Source: Burkholderiales bacterium
GTDB taxonomy: Bacteria > Pseudomonadota > Gammaproteobacteria > Burkholderiales > Burkholderiaceae_B
Assembly (NCBI GenBank): GCA_005788065.1
Contig: SXZD01000074.1
Coordinates: 1 to 7,972, forward strand
Direction: 5' to 3'
DNA length: 7,972 bases
In this document: in pieces, positions 1-6,208 of the stretch
How positions within the stretch are numbered: the first letter of the stretch is position 1
Layout of the letters: each line of letters begins with the position of its first letter
The notes under the pieces: generated by a model
Databases searched by the model: none
What the model saw: only the letters and a program-made list of their open reading frames with translations
Told to the model about the DNA's origin: nothing
Position numbers and translations under genes: made by a program

Positions 1-1209
1 GGCATCATCCACCACAAAACCGGTGGCAACCGTTAGCGCCATGAGCGTTAGCGTATTGATGGAAAAACCGGCAAACCACATGAAAACAAGACTGCCCACC
101 AGCGATAGCGGCACCGCGATACCGGGCACCAATGTGCCGGATGCCGTGCCCAAAAACAGGTAAATGACACCGACCACCAGCACCACGGCCAAGAGGAGTT
201 CGACCTGCACGGCCTGCAGGGACTCCCGGATGGTCAGAGTGCGGTCAGACATGACCTGCAACGATGCGTCTGCCGGCAGACTGTCGCGCAACAGGGGCAG
301 CAAGCGCTGTATCTGATCAACCGTCTGAATGACGTTGGAGCCGGGCTGGCGCTGCACATTGAGCACGATGCCCGGTGTGTTGTCAGCCCATGCGGCAAGC
401 CGGATGTTCTCGGCGCCTTCGCTGACGGTTGCGATATCCGACAGGCGGACTGCGCCGGTCTTGCGCCACAACAAGATGAGTTTTCCGTAGTCGGCAGCGG
501 AGCGGATCTGGTCATTGGCATCCAGCGTCAGCGAACGCGCCGGACCGTCGAAGCCACCTTTGGGCAAGTTGACGTTGGCTGCGGCAATCGCCGTCCGCAC
601 ATCTTCGAGCGAGAGTCCGCGCGCCTGCAGGGCAGCCGGGTCGACCTGCACGCGCACGGCCGGCCGCTGACTGCCTGCAATGCTGACCAGCCCCACCCCG
701 GGTACCTGAGCCAGACGCTGCGCAATGCGGTTTTCAACCAGATCGTTCAGTTCGGTGAGCGGCAGGTTGGCAGAGGTCAGCGCCAGGGTCATGATGGGCG
801 CATCAGCAGGATTGATTTTGCTGAACACCGGAGGGGCAGGCAGCTCGGACGGGAGAAGTCCGGCGCTGGCATTGATGGCAGCCTGTACGTCCTGCTGGGC
901 AACATCGAGTTTGATGGCCAGGTCAAACCGCAGGGTGATGACAGAGACGCCAGGGGAACTGACAGACGACATCTGGGCCAACCCCGGTATCTGGCCGAAC
1001 TGCCGTTCCAAGGGCGCGGTGACGGTCGAAGTAACGACATCGGGGCTGGCACCCGGAAACCGTGTGAGTACCCGGATGGTGGGATAGTCCATTTCCGGCA
1101 GTGCTGCGACCGGCAAGAGCCGACCGCTGAGCCACCCTCCCAGCACCAGTGCCAGCATGAGCAGGATGGTAGCCACCGGACGATGTATGAACACCGACGA
1201 CACCCTCAT
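1..1209 (-). CDS. mdtB: RND multidrug efflux pump, MdtB-like inner-membrane subunit (N-terminal 403 codons; continues past the left edge)
   Basis: Resistance-nodulation-division (HAE1) transporter that uses the proton gradient to export drugs, bile salts or similar compounds through an adaptor and an outer-membrane channel. Seen: the start ATG shares bases with the TGA of the adaptor gene upstream (ATGA), and the frame is open to base 1. Residues about 10-30 are the first membrane helix (RPVATILLMLALVLGGWL), followed by the typical ALPEMDYPTI and FPGASPDVV segments. The periplasmic porter region follows (APLERQFGQIPGL, QAAINAS, KINPADAPIMTLAL). Helices 2-4 begin near residue 320. The last residues read MALTVATGFVVDDA, which contains the paired Asp of the proton relay in helix 4. 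From memory the sequence follows E. coli MdtB/MdtC much more closely than AcrB, for example in ERQFGQ, NVQRQPG and TVATGFVVDDA. In E. coli MdtB works with MdtC; a second pump gene, if present, would lie outside the window. The subfamily call is firm, the substrate unknown. Confidence 0.95.
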   Translation of the reverse strand, partial: MRVSSVFIHRPVATILLMLALVLGGWLSGRLLPVAALPEMDYPTIRVLTRFPGASPDVVTSTVTAPLERQFGQIPGLAQMSSVSSPGVSVITLRFDLAIKLDVAQQDVQAAINASAGLLPSELPAPPVFSKINPADAPIMTLALTSANLPLTELNDLVENRIAQRLAQVPGVGLVSIAGSQRPAVRVQVDPAALQARGLSLEDVRTAIAAANVNLPKGGFDGPARSLTLDANDQIRSAADYGKLILLWRKTGAVRLSDIATVSEGAENIRLAAWADNTPGIVLNVQRQPGSNVIQTVDQIQRLLPLLRDSLPADASLQVMSDRTLTIRESLQAVQVELLLAVVLVVGVIYLFLGTASGTLVPGIAVPLSLVGSLVFMWFAGFSINTLTLMALTVATGFVVDDA

Positions 1210-2618
1210 GGCGATGGCTTGCCCTGCGATGACTTGTTTTTACCTGTCTCGATCACCTCGACCATGGCGCCGGGTCTGAGGCGATCAACCCCCTCGGTCA
1301 CCACGCGCAGACCCGCCTCGACATCCCCGATAACCTCCACGCGCTCGCCGTCAGTCAGACCCGTTTCAACCTTGCGCACCATGATTTTCGAATCTTCTCC
1401 AACCACATACACGAAACTGCCCTGCGCGCCCCGCTGAACGGCGGCCACAGGCGATACCAGCACATCGACGCGCTGTCCGAGCAACAGACGGACAGAGACA
1501 AACTGGTTGGGAAACAGTGCGTGGTCGGCGTTGGGAAACTGCGCTTTCAAACGCAGGGTGCCAGTAGCCACATCGATTGCATTGTCGGAACTGAGCAGCT
1601 TTCCCCGCGCCAGACGTGTCTGACCCGCGCGATCAAACACCTCGACAGGCGGCGGTCCGGCCGAGGCGGCGGAAGAAACCGCGGAAGAAGTGGATGGTAA
1701 AACCGCCCGGATGCGACTGACATATGTATCGGGAACGGCAAAGACAACCGCCACCGGCGTGTCCTGCGTGATGGTGACCAAACCATTGGCATCACTTGCC
1801 CTGACCGCGTTACCGGCATCGACTTGCCGCAGGCCCAGGCGTCCGGAAATCGGGGCCCTGATACGTGTGTAGGACAGGTTGAGACGGGCGGCATCCAAAG
1901 CGGCCTGACTGACCTGAACCGTACCCCGCAACTGTTGCACCAGGGCGCGTTGGGTATCGAGTTGCTGCCGTGCAACGGACTCTTTCTGCCACAGATCTTC
2001 GAAGCGCTGCAGGTCAAGCTCGGCGTTGCGCAGCAGCGCGCGATCTCGCTCGAGGGTGCCCTCGGCACTCTTGACGGCGACCTCATAGGGCGCAGGGTCG
2101 ATCTGGGCGAGCACGTCGCCGGCATTGACGCGGTCACCCTCGCGCAGGGAAACCGATAGCAGGACGCCGTCGACACGGGGTCGAACCACCGCGGTATTGA
2201 GTGCGGTGACGGTGCCCACCGCTTGAACCACTTCGGGCAAGCTGCGTCTTTCCAGCGTTTTGACAGTGACGGGGGTGGGGCGCATCTCACCACTGCCCCT
2301 GCCCCCGGTATTGCCGCTGCTGGCGCCACCACCTCCGGCTGGCCGGCCACCCTCACGGGCTGAGGCACTGGGGGCGCCTTTCTCTGGATCCTTGCCTGGG
2401 GGAGCCGATGCCTCAGACTGCGCCGCACCCGGGCGTGACGACGCGTACCACCAGAAACCGCCAGCCACCGTCAGTGCCGTGCAGATCAGCACAAAGACAA
2501 GAAAGGATCGGGAAATGCTGCCTGCGGCACGTCTGCCCGCCAGCGATGCGCTGTCTGCAAAAGGTTGCGACCTCTTGCGGGGCATCTGGGATGAAAACTT
2601 TTTGAAATGCTCGCGCAT
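1206..2618 (-). CDS. mdtA: Periplasmic adaptor (membrane fusion) protein of the RND efflux system, MdtA-like
   Basis: Links the inner-membrane RND pump to a TolC-type outer-membrane channel. Seen (470 aa from the ATG at 2618): an N-terminal basic stretch and one membrane anchor at about residues 38-57 (SFLVFVLICTALTVAGGFWW). Then comes a Gly/Ala/Pro/Ser-rich linker of about 55 residues. The first lipoyl half is at about 143-175 (RPRVDGVLLSVSLREGDRV), an alpha-helical hairpin rich in Leu, Gln and Arg at about 178-246, the second lipoyl half with RIRAPISGRLGLRQVDAGN at about 252-270, and then beta-barrel and membrane-proximal domains with LFPNQFVSVRLLL. From memory this closely matches E. coli MdtA (about 415 aa); the extra length is mostly in the N-terminus and linker. 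A TTG four codons upstream (2630) would also open the frame; neither start has a good Shine-Dalgarno, and ATG was preferred. The last codon overlaps the pump start, so the two are one operon. Confidence 0.93.
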   Translation of the reverse strand: MREHFKKFSSQMPRKRSQPFADSASLAGRRAAGSISRSFLVFVLICTALTVAGGFWWYASSRPGAAQSEASAPPGKDPEKGAPSASAREGGRPAGGGGASSGNTGGRGSGEMRPTPVTVKTLERRSLPEVVQAVGTVTALNTAVVRPRVDGVLLSVSLREGDRVNAGDVLAQIDPAPYEVAVKSAEGTLERDRALLRNAELDLQRFEDLWQKESVARQQLDTQRALVQQLRGTVQVSQAALDAARLNLSYTRIRAPISGRLGLRQVDAGNAVRASDANGLVTITQDTPVAVVFAVPDTYVSRIRAVLPSTSSAVSSAASAGPPPVEVFDRAGQTRLARGKLLSSDNAIDVATGTLRLKAQFPNADHALFPNQFVSVRLLLGQRVDVLVSPVAAVQRGAQGSFVYVVGEDSKIMVRKVETGLTDGERVEVIGDVEAGLRVVTEGVDRLRPGAMVEVIETGKNKSSQGKPSP

Positions 2619-2691
2619 GAACTGCTTCAATGACCAAACCGGACTTTACACTGTATCAGAAGCGGCTTTCGGGCAATGCGACGTACACCGC

Positions 2692-2696
2692 GGGAG
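2692..2696 (+). promoter_or_regulatory. Candidate Shine-Dalgarno for the lipoprotein gene's upstream GTG start
   Basis: GGGAG sits 9 bases before the GTG at 2706. It is the only ribosome-binding-like sequence in front of any of the possible starts of this gene (2706, 2829, 2904, 2952). It lies in the divergent gap between the efflux operon and the lipoprotein gene, where I see no convincing -35/-10 pair on either strand. Confidence 0.35.
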
Positions 2697-2705
2697 TGAA
2701 ACAGT

Positions 2706-4010
2706 GTGGGGGATATGCGACGCACGTTCACAAAGCGCAGCGATGAATTAGACTTGTCACCACAAAGCACAGTGACACAACACAACGGCACAAAACCCAT
2801 CGGTACAACACAGCGACAGACCTTGGCGATGAGCAAAACAAACGGCAATCAGCATGAAAAAACCGGTCGGACCTCAGCCAGCCGCTCAGCCAAACGCTTG
2901 GCAATGACCCGATCACGCCTGAGCGCAAGCCTCGCATCGCGCCTTGCACACATGACCCGACTGCCGCGTCTGCAGCGTCTGCCTCGATTTGGTCTGAGCT
3001 CGGGCGCATCCCTGAGAGTGTCCTCGATTCTGCCGCTTTTTCTGTCGCTGTTCCTGTCAGCTTTCCTGTCCGGCTGCTTTTTCTCTTTCGGCACGGGCGG
3101 TTTGACCATCAGCGGCGGCACCAACCCGGATTCAGGCACATCGGTCACACCCTGTTTTGAAGATGGCTGCGCCGAGAAGGTCACCATCGCCACGGTGGGG
3201 GATGCAGAAAACCTGATTTTCACCAGCACAGGCCGGCTGTTTGTCACCGGCGGACAAAACGTTTTTGAAATCACCAAAGACTCCGGTGGCAATTTTGTCA
3301 GCACGGTGGTGTCGGCCGCATCATGCAATTTCACTGGATTGGCCATCCTGCAGAACACCCTGTTTGCCGCTTGTTTTGACGGAACGCTGTGGGCTGGCAG
3401 TCTGTCGCAAACACCCTTCCGACTGAACACTATCGCCACGATTGCCGGGGTGAATGCAGGCAATGGCCTGGTCGACGGCCCAGATGGCAACACGCTGTAT
3501 CTGGTCAATGGACCAACGGGCAACACACCGCGCATCGTGCGTATCCGCCTGAACCCTTCCCTGATCACACAAGTGCAGTCCAGCAGCGACTGGCTGACCA
3601 GTGGCCTGTCATTTCCCAACGGACTGCAGCGGCGCGGCTCCACGCTGTTTTACAGCGATTCGGACACTGGCAGTTTGGGACGCATACGGTCAGTGCCCAT
3701 CCTGGGTGATGGCAACCCGGGCACCGTCACGCTGGTGGCATCCTTCAACAGTCTGCCGGACGATTTCACGTTTATTGGCAACGATATTGCCACCGCTTTA
3801 TACAGCACAGGGCAGATTGCCCGCATCAACCCGTCCACCGGTCAAACCACTCAAGTGACCGGCATGAACCGCTTCGACAGCCCGTCGCAGGTGCGACTGG
3901 CGCAAGGCCCGATGTTTCGCAGCGGCGACCTGCTGGTGACCGAGAAGGGCATCATCGGCGAGAACATCAGCACGGTGGGTAACCGGCTGACGCTCTACAG
4001 GACCCGCTGA
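2706..4010 (+). CDS. Putative lipoprotein with SMP-30/gluconolactonase-like beta-propeller domain
   Basis: Likely exported and lipid-anchored; substrate unknown. Seen (434 aa numbering from the GTG at 2706): a hydrophobic run ILPLFLSLFLSAF at about 108-120 followed by the lipobox LSGC with Cys124, then a Gly/Ser/Thr spacer and a body rich in short beta strands. The body has repeated propeller-type phrases: GRLFVTGGQNVFEI, DGNTLYLVNG, SFPNGLQRRGSTLFYSDSD, ATALYSTGQIARINPSTGQ. SFPNGL followed by LFYSDS and later LPDDF resembles the SMP-30/LRE family, where the corresponding Glu, Asn and Asp bind a divalent metal; Glu168, Asn305 and Asp352/353 are possible equivalents (inference). The start is uncertain. 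The GTG has the only Shine-Dalgarno but puts 123 residues before the Cys, and codons before 2829 look non-coding. ATGs at 2829, 2904 or 2952 are alternatives, and 2952 gives the most signal-like peptide. The gene runs divergently from the efflux operon. Confidence 0.75.
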   Translation: MGDMRRTFTKRSDELDLSPQSTVTQHNGTKPIGTTQRQTLAMSKTNGNQHEKTGRTSASRSAKRLAMTRSRLSASLASRLAHMTRLPRLQRLPRFGLSSGASLRVSSILPLFLSLFLSAFLSGCFFSFGTGGLTISGGTNPDSGTSVTPCFEDGCAEKVTIATVGDAENLIFTSTGRLFVTGGQNVFEITKDSGGNFVSTVVSAASCNFTGLAILQNTLFAACFDGTLWAGSLSQTPFRLNTIATIAGVNAGNGLVDGPDGNTLYLVNGPTGNTPRIVRIRLNPSLITQVQSSSDWLTSGLSFPNGLQRRGSTLFYSDSDTGSLGRIRSVPILGDGNPGTVTLVASFNSLPDDFTFIGNDIATALYSTGQIARINPSTGQTTQVTGMNRFDSPSQVRLAQGPMFRSGDLLVTEKGIIGENISTVGNRLTLYRTR

Positions 4011-4018
4011 GCTCAGAT

Positions 4019-5257
4019 TCAAGCGCCCTGCGACATCTCGTGCACAGTCTGGATCAGCGCGCGGTAAAACGCACGGCGCGGGAAGCGGTTAAAGCCCAGA
4101 TTGAACGTCTTGTAACTGACCGCCCAATGGTGCGCCCTGACAGCGCCCAGATGTACAAACTGACTGGCGGGAATGTGATCCGGTCGCGGTACCACGGTGT
4201 CAGCCGCCACCACCTGACCGTCGTTGTAGACGGATATCGGATCCGAAATCTTGGCCTGCACCCACATGGTCCAATCATCGAAATTCAATTGCCACCAACG
4301 GCGCCGATAGTCCGCCAGCGGCATGATGGCGCTGATGGAAAAATACATGAGGTGTGCGGGCAGTCGGGGCGCATAGTCCTGCATGCGGCGCGCGCGCTCG
4401 GCGCGGGTAAGAGACACCACCCCGCCTTCCATGTCGTCCTGAAACTGCTTGGTGGGCAAACCCAGCAATTTGCCGATGAAGGGGTGACGGCGGCAAAAGT
4501 CCACCAGCTTGGGCACATACAGCAGTTTGGACGTGGGGCGCATCAGGTCGTCGGCCAGATAGGACCCGCCGATGGCACCACACAACCCCAGAAAACCGCG
4601 TGTGTTTTTCAGGATGAACTCGTCGGCAAAACGCCCTGAATTGAGGTTGGCAAACAACTCCAGCGACAGCGGGCAACCATACGAGTAGCCAATGAAAAAC
4701 AGTTTGCAGCCTTCCTGCTCCACCCAGCGGCGAAGAGTTGAACTGCCATGCAGCAGATTGAAAAACGGCTCTGCGATCGTTTCGGATTTGGCATTGGAAC
4801 GGGGATATTTGGCATAAACCACGCGCAGTCCGTCGCCTTCGCTGTGGACGGTTTCAGCGGTGTTGCCGCCCTGCCCGGCCTGCAGCATGACCACCGTATG
4901 CTGCGTGCCGCGCCGGTGCATTTCTTCGTGGAAACTGAGGTAGCGAAGGGTTTCGTGGGTGAAGCCGGGCACCAGCACCAGCACGGTTTTCTGCTGGCGA
5001 TAAAAATCGGGGCCCGCCACCAGCGCAGGGGACGGCTTGGCATCCATGTGCGCCTGAACCTCGCTGTCGCTAATGTGCAGACGTGCAAAGTCCGTATCCC
5101 GGTCCGAGCCGAGCTGCTTGAGTTCATCCTGGGTGTGAGAGCGCCAGACATACTGTCGAATCTGCGACGCTGTCCAGCCTTCGCGGGCGAGATACCCGGC
5201 AAAGTTGCGGTTGAATGTCTCTGCACCCCGGCGATCGTGTTCGCTGAAATTAAACAT
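4019..5257 (-). CDS. Alpha/beta-hydrolase fold protein, family unassigned
   Basis: Probable serine hydrolase (esterase, lipase or thioesterase type), substrate unknown. Seen (412 aa): a strand followed by an oxyanion-type turn, TVLVLVPGFTHETLRYL at 91-107; the nucleophile elbow FFIGYSYG at 187-194 with Ser192 in the G-x-S-x-G motif; a late acid region ISVYNDGQVV at 341-350 with Asp346 as the likely acid; and VRAHHWAV at 373-380 with His376 or His377 as the likely base. The order Ser-Asp-His and the spacing fit the fold. The first roughly 85 residues are polar, with no signal peptide, and form an extension before the core. A lid-like insert rich in Arg, Trp and Tyr (about 240-330) precedes the acid. 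The start is well supported by GGGGAG four bases before the ATG. It lies 107 bases downstream of the secreted nuclease on the same strand, so co-transcription is possible. I do not recognise the specific family. Confidence 0.85.
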   Translation of the reverse strand: MFNFSEHDRRGAETFNRNFAGYLAREGWTASQIRQYVWRSHTQDELKQLGSDRDTDFARLHISDSEVQAHMDAKPSPALVAGPDFYRQQKTVLVLVPGFTHETLRYLSFHEEMHRRGTQHTVVMLQAGQGGNTAETVHSEGDGLRVVYAKYPRSNAKSETIAEPFFNLLHGSSTLRRWVEQEGCKLFFIGYSYGCPLSLELFANLNSGRFADEFILKNTRGFLGLCGAIGGSYLADDLMRPTSKLLYVPKLVDFCRRHPFIGKLLGLPTKQFQDDMEGGVVSLTRAERARRMQDYAPRLPAHLMYFSISAIMPLADYRRRWWQLNFDDWTMWVQAKISDPISVYNDGQVVAADTVVPRPDHIPASQFVHLGAVRAHHWAVSYKTFNLGFNRFPRRAFYRALIQTVHEMSQGA

Positions 5258-5261
5258 GTGT

Positions 5262-5267
5262 CTCCCC
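5262..5267 (-). promoter_or_regulatory. Shine-Dalgarno of the alpha/beta hydrolase gene
   Basis: On the minus strand GGGGAG is followed by ACAC and then the ATG at 5257. This fixes the hydrolase start. A TATAAA (minus strand, 5272-5277) lies just upstream, but a transcript starting from it would begin almost at this site, and there is no fitting -35, so I do not call it a promoter. Confidence 0.6.
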
Positions 5268-5281
5268 TGTTTTTATATCCT

Positions 5282-5303
5282 GCCGCCGAAGGTGTTCGGC
5301 GGC
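5282..5303 (-). repeat. Perfect 9-bp inverted repeat with 4-base loop in the nuclease-hydrolase gap
   Basis: Arms GCCGCCGAA (5282-5290) and TTCGGCGGC (5295-5303) are exact reverse complements around a GGTG loop, giving a very GC-rich stem. In the nuclease-to-hydrolase transcript it would form about 24 bases before the hydrolase start codon. It is not followed by a U run on either strand, so it is not a typical intrinsic terminator. It could be a weak attenuator, an mRNA-stabilising hairpin, or a leader element affecting hydrolase translation. Confidence 0.6.
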
Positions 5304-5364
5304 GATGCCTGCGAGTGCCGCCCAGTCGCTCCGAGGGTTTATCAGCGGCTTGCTCAACTGCTTC

Positions 5365-6195
5365 TCAGCGACTCTGTCGGTGGCCTTGGGTGGCCTTCTC
5401 AGCGGGTTTTTCTATGGTTGAGTTTAGCACGGCACCCGCCGCATTCCCGCAACGGTCGCAGGTCTGGTGATGCCCCGGAAACGACAGCCCTGTGCGCTTT
5501 TCAAGTTCGGCCACATCGATGATCTCAGGCTTGCGGGCGTCATTGCGGTTTTCAATCCAGTACACCCAACTGCGCTTGCCCACCGTGTCATGCACCAGTT
5601 TCCACACGTGCGTGGGCACCGCTACACCCCGGCCGATGGTTCGCGGCTGCGCATCATCCACAACCGGCCCGGTCAGCACGTATACCGGTCCTCCATTGCG
5701 CTCCACAAAACGCCGTACGTCCTGCTCAATCTTGTTCCACACGCCCCGGTTAAGGTCAGGCGCCTGCGGCACCATATTGGCCAGGGACATGCTTTGTTCG
5801 GATGTCTCAACTCCGTCACTGTCGCCGGAGGGGTACATGTGCCCCCGGTCAAAACCGGACTGCCGATAGTCCGACAGCAGCGAGCGCACCCTGGAAGGCA
5901 AACGCGCCTCCTCATAAAACTGGCCCACCCGTGGCGTGCGACGGGCGCCCTCCATCCGCGCACGGTCCAGCATGGCAGCAGAAAATACCGGGATGCGATG
6001 CCGCCCGGAGTACTGCACTGCGTATCCGGTAAAGCACAGGGCAAAATCATTGCTATCATCCTGTGCGAGCGGCACTTCCAGAAACTGATGGCGACAGTTG
6101 GCAAAGTCGCCGTGCAAAGCCCAGACCGATGTCGCCCACTGCATGAACAACAGCACTACCGAAACCCGTATGCCAACCCGTATGCGCACCCGCAT
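5365..6195 (-). CDS. Secreted DNA/RNA non-specific endonuclease (beta-beta-alpha-metal type)
   Basis: Extracellular or periplasmic nuclease of the Serratia NucA/NUC1 family that cleaves DNA and RNA with a magnesium ion. Seen (276 aa): an Arg-rich n-region, then a hydrophobic core and a likely cleavage site after SVWA (residues 11-26), so it is probably exported by Sec. The catalytic signature is FDRGHMYPSGD at 115-125 with His119 as general base. It is followed by SLANMVPQAPDLNRGVWNKIE at 137-157, where Asn149 and Glu157 match the metal-binding Asn and the Glu of the Serratia enzyme in spacing (+30 and +38 from the His). YVLTGPVV at 172-179 and VPTHVWKLV at 193-201 are also family hallmarks. 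The C-terminus carries a CDRCG pair of cysteines and a basic tail. The start has an excellent Shine-Dalgarno (AGGGAG, 5 bases before ATG). It lies divergent to the DUF2804 gene with 13 bases between starts. All key residues are present, so it should be active. Confidence 0.93.
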   Translation of the reverse strand: MRVRIRVGIRVSVVLLFMQWATSVWALHGDFANCRHQFLEVPLAQDDSNDFALCFTGYAVQYSGRHRIPVFSAAMLDRARMEGARRTPRVGQFYEEARLPSRVRSLLSDYRQSGFDRGHMYPSGDSDGVETSEQSMSLANMVPQAPDLNRGVWNKIEQDVRRFVERNGGPVYVLTGPVVDDAQPRTIGRGVAVPTHVWKLVHDTVGKRSWVYWIENRNDARKPEIIDVAELEKRTGLSFPGHHQTCDRCGNAAGAVLNSTIEKPAEKATQGHRQSR

Positions 6196-6198
6196 TGA
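6163..6198. repeat. Three imperfect 12-bp tandem units at the nuclease start
   Basis: On the plus strand the units read aacccgtatgcc, aacccgtatgcg and cacccgcattga. Units 1 and 2 differ at one base; unit 3 is more diverged. On the minus strand they encode the signal-peptide n-region as three four-residue repeats, MRVR, IRVG and IRVS, which add positive charge before the hydrophobic core. Confidence 0.6.
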
Positions 6199-6200
6199 TG

Positions 6201-6206
6201 CTCCCT
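6201..6206 (-). promoter_or_regulatory. Shine-Dalgarno of the endonuclease gene
   Basis: On the minus strand AGGGAG is followed by CATCA and the ATG at 6195, near-ideal spacing. It decides the nuclease start and shows that the 13-base gap to the divergent gene is taken up by this site, leaving no room there for a promoter. Confidence 0.7.
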
Positions 6207-6208
6207 AC

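Noticed and set aside
1547..2428. Minus-strand open frame of 293 codons inside the adaptor gene
   Set aside because: It is a shifted frame within the clearly coding mdtA-like gene, and its translation is Arg/Cys/Ser-rich with no recognisable domain.
2641..2760. Promoter for the efflux operon on the minus strand
   Set aside because: Candidate boxes such as TTGCCC and TACAGT are only 15 bases apart and poor matches; not enough to call a promoter.
2755..2777. TGTCAC...GTGACA inverted repeat as an operator for the lipoprotein or efflux genes
   Set aside because: Only 6-bp arms with an 11-base spacer in a CA-rich stretch; expected by chance and no supporting promoter elements.
2849..3643. Minus-strand open frame of 264 codons opposite the lipoprotein gene
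   Set aside because: The plus strand shows lipobox and propeller motifs; the antisense translation is Arg/Pro/Ser-rich and unstructured.
5282..5303. Hairpin as a rho-independent terminator
   Set aside because: There is no T run following the stem on either strand; on the minus strand it is followed by an A-rich stretch and the hydrolase ribosome-binding site.
5467..6198. Plus-strand open frame of 243 codons opposite the nuclease
   Set aside because: It is antisense to the endonuclease, which has all its catalytic motifs and a good start; the translation is His/Arg/Pro-rich with no family signal.
6098..6208. Longer N-terminus for the DUF2804 protein
   Set aside because: It would overlap the nuclease signal-peptide coding region antisense, has no Shine-Dalgarno, and merely translates the 12-bp tandem repeats.
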